Shown piece after piece: positions 19,004-26,446 of a stretch of DNA of 64,000 nt. Below the pieces are notes generated by a model. The model saw nothing but the letters and a program-made list of their open reading frames with translations, had not been told where the DNA came from and made no database searches. The position numbers and the translations under genes were made by a program. How positions within the stretch are numbered: the first letter of the stretch is position 1; the number at the start of each line of letters is the position of its first letter. This DNA is from Acetohalobium arabaticum DSM 5501 (GTDB lineage Bacteria; Bacillota; Halanaerobiia; Halobacteroidales; Acetohalobiaceae): the NCBI RefSeq assembly GCF_000144695.1, contig NC_014378.1, positions 310,001 to 374,000 on the forward strand, read 5' to 3'.

Positions 19004-20044
19004 ATGACCAATAGGGAATTGGAGAATTTAGAAGATGTGAATAATGTTACAATTTCTAAGGATAGGATCTTACATTCTGCCAATCATGATGAGATTAAGC
19101 AGGGTCTGACTACTGATGTTTATTTTATTAAGACTCGAGAGATACTTAATGAGCTTGATCTATCCCAGACTGAAGTGGTAGTGGATATCTTTGCCAGCAG
19201 GGAAGGGGTTGCAGCTGGAATAGATGAAGCAGTTAATCTATTACAGGATAAGGATGTTGAAGTCTGGGGTTTAGAAGAAGGCAGTAGAATGGATAAAAAA
19301 GAAGTGATTCTGCGGATAAAGGGAGTCTATAATGAGTTTGGTATTTTTGAAACATCACTGTTAGGTTCGCTGGCCAGTGCTAGCGGATGGGCTACAGCAG
19401 CGGCTGAATGTAAGGAAGCAGCAGATGATATACCTGTACTCTGCTTTGGAGCTCGTCATCTTCATCCAGCAGTGGCACCAGTAATGGAGCGGTCTGCTAT
19501 CATTGGTGGTGCTGATGGAGCTAGCTGTATTTTAGGGGCTAAGCTGGCCGGGCAGAAACCGTCGGGAACAGTACCGCATGCTTTGATTTTGACAGTAGGC
19601 GATACTCTGAAGGTTGCCCAGGCCTATGATGAAGTCATGCCTGATGATGCAGCTCGGATTATAATTGTTGATACCTTTAAAGATGAAGCTGAAGAGAGTC
19701 TGCGTTTAGCCGATAGCTTGAAAGAAAGTCTGGATGGTATTAGACTGGATACTCCTTCAGAACGGGGCGGAGTAACTCCCGATTTAGTCAAAGAAGTTAG
19801 AGCAAGGCTGGACCAGGCTGGACATGACTATGTAAATATATTTGTTTCTGGTGGAATTACTCCAGAACGAATCTTAAATTTAAAGGATTTAGGTGTAGAT
19901 GGCTTTGGAGTTGGAAGCTATATTGCTGGTGCTGAGGCAATCAATATGACAATGGATATTAAAGAGGTAGATGGGAAGGCTATAGCTAAACGGGGTAGAA
20001 TTCCAGGTGTAGCAGAGAATAAACGGTTAAAGAGGCTACTCTAA
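19004..20044 (+). CDS. pncB: Nicotinate phosphoribosyltransferase
   Basis: The 346-aa protein belongs to the short NAPRTase group of the quinolinate/nicotinate phosphoribosyltransferase fold. It makes nicotinate mononucleotide from nicotinate and PRPP in NAD salvage. Features are LTTDVYFIKTREIL at the N-terminus, the CFGARHLHPAV segment, IIGGADGASC, and the phosphate-site strand VFVSGGITPERI-like NIFVSGGITPERIL. I chose ATG 19004 because AAAGGGAG lies nine bases upstream; TTG 18980 is the longer alternative. Glucokinase follows 15 bases after the stop. Confidence 0.82.
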   Translation: MTNRELENLEDVNNVTISKDRILHSANHDEIKQGLTTDVYFIKTREILNELDLSQTEVVVDIFASREGVAAGIDEAVNLLQDKDVEVWGLEEGSRMDKKEVILRIKGVYNEFGIFETSLLGSLASASGWATAAAECKEAADDIPVLCFGARHLHPAVAPVMERSAIIGGADGASCILGAKLAGQKPSGTVPHALILTVGDTLKVAQAYDEVMPDDAARIIIVDTFKDEAEESLRLADSLKESLDGIRLDTPSERGGVTPDLVKEVRARLDQAGHDYVNIFVSGGITPERILNLKDLGVDGFGVGSYIAGAEAINMTMDIKEVDGKAIAKRGRIPGVAENKRLKRLL

Positions 20045-20059
20045 TCAGGAGGGACGAAG

Positions 20060-21031
20060 GTGGCTGGATATGTAATTGGAGTTGATTTAGGCGGTACTAA
20101 GATATTGACAGTTCTAGCCAATCTGCAGGGAGAGATTATAGCAAAGAAGAGATCGGCTACTAAAAGCGAACAGGGTGCAGAGAAGGTAATCGACCGTATA
20201 TTAACTACTATTGACCAGGTTCTTGCTGATTCTGATCTAACTATAGACGAAATAGAGGCTATAGGAGTTGGAGCTCCAGGGCCGTTGAGTGTAAAAGAAG
20301 GAATTATTCATCACGCACCCAATCTAGGCTGGAAGGATCTTAATTTAAAGCAGTTGCTGGAATCGGAATTGAATATTCCGGTCTTTATTGAGAATGATGC
20401 CAATACAGCAGCTTTAGGGAGTAAGTGGTTTGGAGCTGGTAAGGATAAGCAGAATATGATCTATCTTACAGTTAGTACCGGAATTGGCAGCGGAATTATT
20501 ATTGATAATAAATTATACCACGGTATTAGTGATAGTGCCGGAGAAGTAGGCCATATGGTGCTTGATCCTGAGTCGGATGTCAGATGCCGCTGTGGGGACT
20601 ACGGCTGCTGGGAAGCCCTTGCCTCCGGTACTGCTTTGGGAAGATTAGGCCAAAAAGCAGTAAGCTCCAGCAGTTATTCACTAATGGAAGAATTAGTTGA
20701 CAGTACTGACCAGATCGATGGAGCAGTAGTTACTGAAGCAGCAGCTCAGGGTGATAAGACAGCTAAAAAGATTTTAAACCAAGTAACTAATTATTTAGGA
20801 ATCGGTATTGCTAATTTACTTAATATCTTAAATCCAGAGTTGATAGTGGTCGGTGGCGGTGTTTCTCAAGCAGGTGATATAGTTTTAGAACCGGTTAGAG
20901 AGATAGCATTAAAACGGGCTATGGAGACCCCGGCTAAAGAAGTTGAAATAGTTCGAACCCAGCTAGGAGATAATATAGGAGCCATAGGAGCAGTTGCTAA
21001 AGCATTAACTCAGCTTGGAATTTTAAATTAA
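20060..21031 (+). CDS. glk: Glucokinase, ROK family
   Basis: The 323-aa ROK sugar kinase has an N-terminal phosphate loop VIGVDLGGTKI, the catalytic ENDANTAALG region, the ROK zinc site (GHMVLDPESD, then CRCGDYGCWEALASG with CXCGXXGCXE) and the adenosine motif VVGGGVS. No helix-turn-helix precedes it, so it is an enzyme and not a ROK repressor. Glucose is the likeliest substrate; other hexoses are possible. The GTG start has CAGGAGGG seven bases upstream. It is the last gene before a terminator and feeds glucose into the glycolysis genes encoded further along. Confidence 0.87.
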   Translation: MAGYVIGVDLGGTKILTVLANLQGEIIAKKRSATKSEQGAEKVIDRILTTIDQVLADSDLTIDEIEAIGVGAPGPLSVKEGIIHHAPNLGWKDLNLKQLLESELNIPVFIENDANTAALGSKWFGAGKDKQNMIYLTVSTGIGSGIIIDNKLYHGISDSAGEVGHMVLDPESDVRCRCGDYGCWEALASGTALGRLGQKAVSSSSYSLMEELVDSTDQIDGAVVTEAAAQGDKTAKKILNQVTNYLGIGIANLLNILNPELIVVGGGVSQAGDIVLEPVREIALKRAMETPAKEVEIVRTQLGDNIGAIGAVAKALTQLGILN

Positions 21032-21058
21032 TAATAATCAGTTTGATTTAAGAGCAGT

Positions 21059-21087
21059 TAAGACTACCTTAATAGGTAGTCTTTTTA
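21059..21087 (+). terminator. Rho-independent terminator after glucokinase
   Basis: AAGACTACCT pairs with AGGTAGTCTT around a 4-base loop and is followed by TTTTTA. It lies 28 bases after the stop. Confidence 0.88.
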
Positions 21088-21154
21088 TGTAATAATAGTT
21101 ATTTATGATTCATAGGGATTAACTAGATTTAGTTAATTAAATTTAGGAGGTTTC

Positions 21155-22030
21155 ATGGTGGAAAGAAAAGTTAAATTATTAATTGGTTTAATGCTTATAT
21201 TATTGATTAGCGCTTCGGCAGTAACTGCTCAGGAAGCACTCTTTGATATGGAAGATCCTGAAGGTGATGACTACGGTCCCGGCACCTATGTTTATCCGAC
21301 AAGTGAACAGTTTGCTCCTTTTGAAGGATTATTTGATTTAAGGAGGGTTAGAGTTGAGGAGAGAGAGTCGGATTACAGCTTCAGATTTAAATTTGGTACT
21401 GTCACTAATCCCTGGCATGCTCCCTATGGATTCAGCCATCAATTAATTCAAGTTTATATTGATAATCAAGATAGTGGAGCAACTACTGTCTTTAAGAAGG
21501 GAGCTAATGTAAAGTTCAGTAAAGAATCATCCTGGAATAAATTGATTAAAATTACCGGCTGGAATATTAAAGTTTTTGATTATCAGGATGATCTCAGTCA
21601 AGAGACTGAGCCGGTAGTTGATGCAGAAGCTAAAGTGTTAGAAGATAAGCAGACTATTCAAGCTCGGATTCCTAAAGAATTAATTGGTAGTCTAGATTCA
21701 GCTCGCTATTATGTCTTGATAGGTTCACTGGATGGATTCAGTTATGATAATTATAGACCAGTAATTGAAGAAGTGGATGATTGGAAGTTCGGCGGAGGCA
21801 CTGATACTCAGTATAATCCTAATGTACTGGATATTTTAGTTCCAGAAGATAAATCACAGAAAGAGATTTTAAGCGGATATGATGTAGAAGAAGAGGAGTT
21901 AGCTACACTTTATCCAGTGGGTAATGAATCGATAATGTCTTCTAAGTTCTTGTTAACTGTAATTATGTTAGTAGTTATTATAGTGGCTGTTATAATAGTT
22001 AGATATCGCAAAAGAATATTTAATAAATAA
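21155..22030 (+). CDS. Membrane-anchored glucodextranase C-terminal-domain-like protein
   Basis: The 291-aa exported protein has a signal peptide (residues 1-25, ending SAVTAQE). A beta-rich body starts FDMEDPEGDDYGPGTYVYPT and contains DLRRVRVEE and VYIDNQD; this is the pattern of the Glucodextran_C (DOMON-like) sugar-binding domain. A single C-terminal membrane helix (about 264-285) with a basic tail follows, so it should sit on the outer face of the membrane and bind alpha-glucan or a cell-wall sugar. No catalytic domain is attached. It has SD AGGAGG. It is the first gene of the alpha-glucan region. The binding role is inference from the family. Confidence 0.72.
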   Translation: MVERKVKLLIGLMLILLISASAVTAQEALFDMEDPEGDDYGPGTYVYPTSEQFAPFEGLFDLRRVRVEERESDYSFRFKFGTVTNPWHAPYGFSHQLIQVYIDNQDSGATTVFKKGANVKFSKESSWNKLIKITGWNIKVFDYQDDLSQETEPVVDAEAKVLEDKQTIQARIPKELIGSLDSARYYVLIGSLDGFSYDNYRPVIEEVDDWKFGGGTDTQYNPNVLDILVPEDKSQKEILSGYDVEEEELATLYPVGNESIMSSKFLLTVIMLVVIIVAVIIVRYRKRIFNK

Positions 22031-22140
22031 ATTAATTGTAAATAATTACTTTTAATAATTCTGTATGACAAGCGGATTACAGACGCATAATAGAAATAGA
22101 TGATGTAAAAAATCAAATCTTCTAAGGAGGGTAACTAGCT

Positions 22141-22464
22141 ATGGCTGAATTTGATAATGTAAATATTGATCCTACCCCTATTACTGCTGGAGAGAATGTA
22201 ACAATTGAGTATGATGGGTTATTAAGTGAAGCAGGAGCCGAAGAAGTCTATCTCCATGCTGGTGTAGGTAAAGAAGAATGGAATGATGTTAAAACTATTA
22301 GAATGAACCGTGCTCCAGACGGGAGCTGGAAGACAACTGTCAGATTGAATACTACCCAGGACTTTAAGTTCTGCTTCAAAGATGCTGCAGAAAACTGGGA
22401 TAATAATAATGGTCATAACTGGAGCTATCAAGTTCATAACGGTGAACAGCATTCATTCAGTTAA
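22141..22464 (+). CDS. Stand-alone starch/glycogen-binding module (CBM25/26-like)
   Basis: The 107-aa protein is one carbohydrate-binding module: an immunoglobulin-like start (PITAGENVTIEYDGLL), VYLHAGVGKEEWNDV, then a W-bearing strand (DGSWKTTVRL), FKFCFKDAAENWDNNNGHNW and a short end. The last motif is the hallmark of CBM25-like starch binders, where these aromatics stack on alpha-1,4-glucan. There is no signal peptide and no enzyme domain, so it may act in the cytoplasm on a storage glucan, for example as a targeting or priming factor. SD AAGGAGGG. A very strong terminator follows. It is normally a module of larger enzymes, so the free form is unusual. Confidence 0.75.
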   Translation: MAEFDNVNIDPTPITAGENVTIEYDGLLSEAGAEEVYLHAGVGKEEWNDVKTIRMNRAPDGSWKTTVRLNTTQDFKFCFKDAAENWDNNNGHNWSYQVHNGEQHSFS

Positions 22465-22490
22465 ACTTATAATCAAGTACTTGATTTTAG

Positions 22491-22540
22491 CCTGCAAGTA
22501 TGCTGGATATCCAGTATACTTGCAGGTTTTTATATTTAAT
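22491..22540 (+). terminator. Rho-independent terminator (possibly bidirectional)
   Basis: A 16-bp stem with one mismatch (CCTGCAAGTATGCTGG and its partner, 22491-22526) and a short ATAT loop is followed by TTTTTATATTT. It lies between the plus-strand CBM gene and the convergent DUF4912 gene. Confidence 0.88.
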
Positions 22541-22565
22541 CAAAATAAAAAAAGAGGATTGGAAT

Positions 22566-23378
22566 TTACCAATCCTCATTCTGGGGAGAGCTGATATATC
22601 CAGGGGAACTTACATATTCTTCTGGGCCTACAGGAGAGCTGACATTAATTCCAACGCCGGGAAATTCTTCGGCTCCTAGCGGGGAACTACCTGTCTTTAG
22701 CGTACCGTCTGAATTAGAGCTAGGATAACTGCATCTGAATAATTCATCGATGGTCATCCATTCTGGATCATACTTATCAGAAGGTTTATCTCTAGGAGTA
22801 GTAAAGTAATTAGAGCGGGCTAAGAGATTAAACTCACCGTTTTCTTTCTGTAGCCCTAACTCTACAGTATATTTTCTGTTGGCACCTGGTACTTTCAGAT
22901 ACCAGTTTTCAGCTCTCAGATCTATATCTACTGTAAAAGAGTCTTGAGGAGAAGCATGGGGATAGTTTAAACCGGTGATATCCAGTACTTTCAATACTGG
23001 CTGTCCATTCATTTCGAATAACTCAGTAACTTCCCAGTAAAGATAGACCCAGTAGGGATCTCGCACTAAAGCTGTAATTCGATTCTGGTTAAAACTGGTT
23101 TCTAGATCATAATCAGCTAATTCAGGATAGTCATGGGTTGTAAAAAATTCTATATTTGGTTTAATAGCTTCAATTGCTGGGCGCATCTGTATTCTTTCTT
23201 GTTGTTCTTGATTTAAATTAGTACTCAATTCTTCGGACACCTCCCAATTAGAGTTCTGTTCTTTCTGCTGGAATAAGTTTAGAAGTCTTTGGTCCAGTCC
23301 ATCTTCGGTTTGGAACCGGAAAAGATAAAGGATTAATCCCAGAGTTAGAAGAAGGAAAAAATAGAATATAAGGTACAT
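22566..23378 (-). CDS. Membrane-anchored DUF4912 protein with SSP-repeat tail
   Basis: The 270-aa protein has an N-terminal membrane helix (residues 1-20) and an acidic/Gln-rich linker. A DUF4912 domain (about 85-220) contains ITALVRDPYWVYLYWEV and YTVELGLQ, a fold thought to bind carbohydrate. The last 45 residues repeat a short motif: SSPLGAEEF, SSPVGPEEYV, SSPGYI, SSPQNED. I chose ATG 23378 because GAGGTG lies six bases upstream; the longer frame starts with a GTG inside that SD. DUF4912 genes commonly neighbour GH57 alpha-glucan enzymes, as here (27 bases). The tail may be a docking peptide; that is inference. Confidence 0.78.
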   Translation of the reverse strand: MYLIFYFFLLLTLGLILYLFRFQTEDGLDQRLLNLFQQKEQNSNWEVSEELSTNLNQEQQERIQMRPAIEAIKPNIEFFTTHDYPELADYDLETSFNQNRITALVRDPYWVYLYWEVTELFEMNGQPVLKVLDITGLNYPHASPQDSFTVDIDLRAENWYLKVPGANRKYTVELGLQKENGEFNLLARSNYFTTPRDKPSDKYDPEWMTIDELFRCSYPSSNSDGTLKTGSSPLGAEEFPGVGINVSSPVGPEEYVSSPGYISSPQNEDW

Positions 23379-23404
23379 AATCTTCACCTCTTAATCTCCA
23401 GTTT

Positions 23405-25030
23405 TTACTGAATTAATTCTTGGCGTAATTCACTGGAGATATTATCTGAGCGATAGATACGGTAGTCGATCTCTGGAAAAATATTATCATAATGTTGTAA
23501 TTTTCTTAGCACATGAACATCAATATCATCATCCTTAATTTCATGATATAAGCTCTTAAACCTAGTAAGATGTGTTTTAACGCGTCGAACAGCATACTCC
23601 ACCATAGTTCCTGTCTTCATAATGAAGGGCCAATCACTACTTTGGGCTAAGAGTAGTTCACGGGTTAACTGGTTTAAGGCTTCATACTTTAATCCGCTGG
23701 CATGGGGATATTCATTAGCAATTTCCACCATCTTTTCTGTTGCCCAGTGTAGGTGACGGTAGATCCAGTCATTGTCTTCCTGTAACCAGACTTCTCCATA
23801 ACCTTTATATCCCCAGCTGGAGTAAGATGGAGTAGCAACCTGGTTTGTTTTATATTCATTTAAGTAGTCACCAGGACTGGTTAGAGTTATACTGTCGTAA
23901 TCACAGGCTACCTTGCGGATTACAAAATCCAACCATTGAACACCTTCGTACCACCAGTGGCCGTATAATTCTGCATCATAAGGAGAAATAATAATCGGTT
24001 TTCTATCCATCTTATCGGCTAGATAATCAATCTGTTGGACTCGGTTTTGAATAAAGTCTTCAGCATGCATATCTGCTTTATTGGCTGCCCATTCTGGATT
24101 ATAGGGTTCTTTATGATCGCCTTCTCCGGTGATGCGGTGATACTTGATTCCTGTATCCTTCCTTTCACCGCTAGCATGGATATAGGGTTCTATGTAGTCA
24201 TAATCCAGATCATACCCTATATCACGATAGAATTCCCGGTAGTCATAGTCGCCGGGATATCCTTCATTAGCACTCCAGACCTGCTTGGAAGATTCCATAT
24301 CGCGTCCAAAGGCTGCTACTCCGGATTCAGTATAAATTGGAGCATAGACGCCATACTTTGGTCTGGTATCAGCATGTAGAATGCCGTGTGAATCAGTAAA
24401 GAAGTATCTTACATCCTGCTGGGCTAAAAATTCATCATGTCCAGGCTGGTATCCACATTCTGGCAGCCAAAAGCCAGGCGGTTTTTGATCGAAGTGTTTA
24501 TAATATTCATTAATTCCAGTATCAATCTGGCTCTTAACTGCTTCCGGGTATAGATCAAAGAAAGGTAAGAAGGCATGAGTAGCGCTAGAAGTGATAACTT
24601 CTAGGTAACCTTGGTCTTGAAACTTCTTAAAAGCAGAGACTAGATTACGGTCATACTTTTCTGCAAAGACATATCTTGCTTCTTTAAATAAGTAAGCATA
24701 TCGTTTGGCCATCTTATGATGTTCTGGTGCTTCTCTGCTAGTTCTTTCTACCTCTTTTTCTGCTAATTCAATTAACTCATCAAGATGATTTAAGTATCTT
24801 TCCTGTAATAATGGATCAGTCAACATTGCTAGTAAAGGTGGTGAAAGGGATAGAGTTAATTTAAATTCAATACCGTCTTCGATTAGATTATCGAAGGTAT
24901 TAATTAAAGGAATATAAGTTTCGGTGATTGCTTCATAGAGCCACTCTTCCTCCATAACATCTTCATTTTCAGGGTGGCGGACATGGGGAAGATGGGCATG
25001 AAGTACGAAAGATAGATATCCTTGTTCCAC
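23405..25030 (-). CDS. GH57 alpha-glucan enzyme, branching-enzyme type (DUF1957)
   Basis: The 541-aa glycoside hydrolase of family 57 is likely a 1,4-alpha-glucan branching enzyme. The N-terminal barrel motif SFVLHAHLPHVRHPE is followed by the nucleophile motif WLPECGYQPG (Glu191) and the acid/base motif SPYDAELYGHWWYEG (Asp352). The spacing is close to that in archaeal GH57 branching enzymes. The C-terminal helical domain is the DUF1957 region. The GTG start has AGGAGG eight bases upstream. It is divergent from the GT4 synthase, with which it shares a 189-base promoter region, and is probably co-transcribed with DUF4912. An amylase-type role is the main alternative. Confidence 0.85.
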   Translation of the reverse strand: MEQGYLSFVLHAHLPHVRHPENEDVMEEEWLYEAITETYIPLINTFDNLIEDGIEFKLTLSLSPPLLAMLTDPLLQERYLNHLDELIELAEKEVERTSREAPEHHKMAKRYAYLFKEARYVFAEKYDRNLVSAFKKFQDQGYLEVITSSATHAFLPFFDLYPEAVKSQIDTGINEYYKHFDQKPPGFWLPECGYQPGHDEFLAQQDVRYFFTDSHGILHADTRPKYGVYAPIYTESGVAAFGRDMESSKQVWSANEGYPGDYDYREFYRDIGYDLDYDYIEPYIHASGERKDTGIKYHRITGEGDHKEPYNPEWAANKADMHAEDFIQNRVQQIDYLADKMDRKPIIISPYDAELYGHWWYEGVQWLDFVIRKVACDYDSITLTSPGDYLNEYKTNQVATPSYSSWGYKGYGEVWLQEDNDWIYRHLHWATEKMVEIANEYPHASGLKYEALNQLTRELLLAQSSDWPFIMKTGTMVEYAVRRVKTHLTRFKSLYHEIKDDDIDVHVLRKLQHYDNIFPEIDYRIYRSDNISSELRQELIQ

Positions 25031-25114
25031 TATTTTTACCTCCTGATTCTTATTTTTAGTCTGAATTTTTATTTGATTTCTACTCTATATTAATATGACT
25101 GAATCAGGCTTAAC

Positions 25115-25137
25115 TTATTCATCCAGGGAGTGAATAA
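25115..25137. promoter_or_regulatory. Possible operator between the divergent alpha-glucan genes
   Basis: An imperfect palindrome with arms TTATTCA (25115-25121) and TGAATAA (25131-25137) and a 9-base spacer sits mid-way in the GH57/GT4 intergenic region. It could be a repressor site acting on both directions. The matching regulator is not identified. The rest of the gap is AT-rich with no clear -35/-10 pair. Confidence 0.3.
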
Positions 25138-25219
25138 AAAAGATTTGCTTGGAAATATTAATTTTTGAACCGGAAAAAAGTCAGAAAAGCAATAAATAAA
25201 AAGGTTAGGAGGAAGATAA

Positions 25220-26422
25220 ATGCGAGTATTAATGGTGTCCTGGGAATATCCCCCAGTTAGTATTGGTGGTTTGGCCAGCCACGTTGAAGAATTATCCCAA
25301 GCATTGGTTGAAGAAGATGTTGAAGTACATTTAATTACACAGGGTGGAGAAGTAAGCGATAGATATGCTGAAGAGAATGGAGTTTATATTTATCGCGTCG
25401 ATAAACCTGATATTTCTACTCCAGATTTTCTTACCTGGGCTATGTTAGTAAATTATAACTTTTTAGAAGTAGCAAATCGCCTGGTGAATGAGTTAGATTT
25501 TGATTTAATACATATCCATGACTGGTTAGTAGGATTTACTGGTAAGACGTTAAAACATAGCTATCATCTTCCGTTAGTAGTTACCATTCATGCTACAGAA
25601 TCAGGCAGAAACCACGGTATTTATAATTCACATCAGCAGTATATCAATGATGTAGAGTGGTTGCTTGGTTATGAATCCTGGCGAGTGATCTGTTGTAGTG
25701 AATATATGCGGGAAGAGATTCATGGTCTTTTTCAGACTCCAAAGGATAAGATAGATATTATCAATAATGGAGTAAATCTGGATACTTTTGATGTTGAGGT
25801 AGAGTCTGGATTTAAAGATAAGTATACTGATGGTAACTTAGTCTTTTATATTGGACGTCTGGTTCAGGAGAAGGGAGTACAGCATCTGTTAGAAGCAGTT
25901 CCCCAGGTTTTATCAACAGCGCCTAATACGGAATTTGTAATTGCTGGCAAAGGACCTAAGCTTGATGAGCTTAAAGACCAGGCCCATAGAATGGGAATTG
26001 CTGACCATGTTACCTTTCCGGGATATATTTCAGAAGAAGAAAAGGAAAAGTTATATCAAGTAGCCGATACAGCTGTCTTTCCTAGTCTATATGAACCATT
26101 TGGTATTGTTGCTCTAGAAGCTATGGCCAGCAAGACTCCGGTGGTTGTCTCTGGAGTAGGAGGATTTGATGAGATTGTCGATGATGGCCAGGATGGATTG
26201 AAGGCTCTGCCGGGAAATCCCGATTCATTAGCTGAAAAGATTATTAAGTTATTAACTGATCATAATTATGCTGAATCTTTACGTAATAATGGTTACCGTA
26301 AGGCGGTAGAAGAGTACAGTTGGCAGGGTATTGCTCGTCAGACTAAAGAGGTTTACAATCAGGTGCTGACTAAATATTTAGATTCTGACTGGAGACATGT
26401 TGAACCGATAACTACAATATAA
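25220..26422 (+). CDS. GT4-family glycogen/alpha-glucan synthase-like glycosyltransferase
   Basis: The 400-aa GT4 enzyme has the N-terminal glycine loop VSWEYPPVSIGGLASHVEEL, IHIHDWLVG, the donor-domain start FYIGRLVQEKGVQHLLEA, and the EX7E motif FPSLYEPFGIVALEAMASKT. The WEYPP..GGL start is shared with glycogen/starch synthases and with archaeal GT4 glucan synthases. With a GH57 branching enzyme and a nucleotide-sugar gene next to it, alpha-glucan chain extension is the likely job. SD TTAGGAGG. The next gene starts 24 bases later. The donor (ADP- or UDP-glucose) cannot be determined. Confidence 0.83.
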   Translation: MRVLMVSWEYPPVSIGGLASHVEELSQALVEEDVEVHLITQGGEVSDRYAEENGVYIYRVDKPDISTPDFLTWAMLVNYNFLEVANRLVNELDFDLIHIHDWLVGFTGKTLKHSYHLPLVVTIHATESGRNHGIYNSHQQYINDVEWLLGYESWRVICCSEYMREEIHGLFQTPKDKIDIINNGVNLDTFDVEVESGFKDKYTDGNLVFYIGRLVQEKGVQHLLEAVPQVLSTAPNTEFVIAGKGPKLDELKDQAHRMGIADHVTFPGYISEEEKEKLYQVADTAVFPSLYEPFGIVALEAMASKTPVVVSGVGGFDEIVDDGQDGLKALPGNPDSLAEKIIKLLTDHNYAESLRNNGYRKAVEEYSWQGIARQTKEVYNQVLTKYLDSDWRHVEPITTI

Positions 26423-26446
26423 ATAATATTGAGGAGGAATCAAATA

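Noticed and set aside
24035-24379. 114-codon plus-strand frame inside the GH57 gene
   Set aside because: The minus-strand GH57 enzyme has all catalytic motifs across this region; the opposite frame is a shadow.
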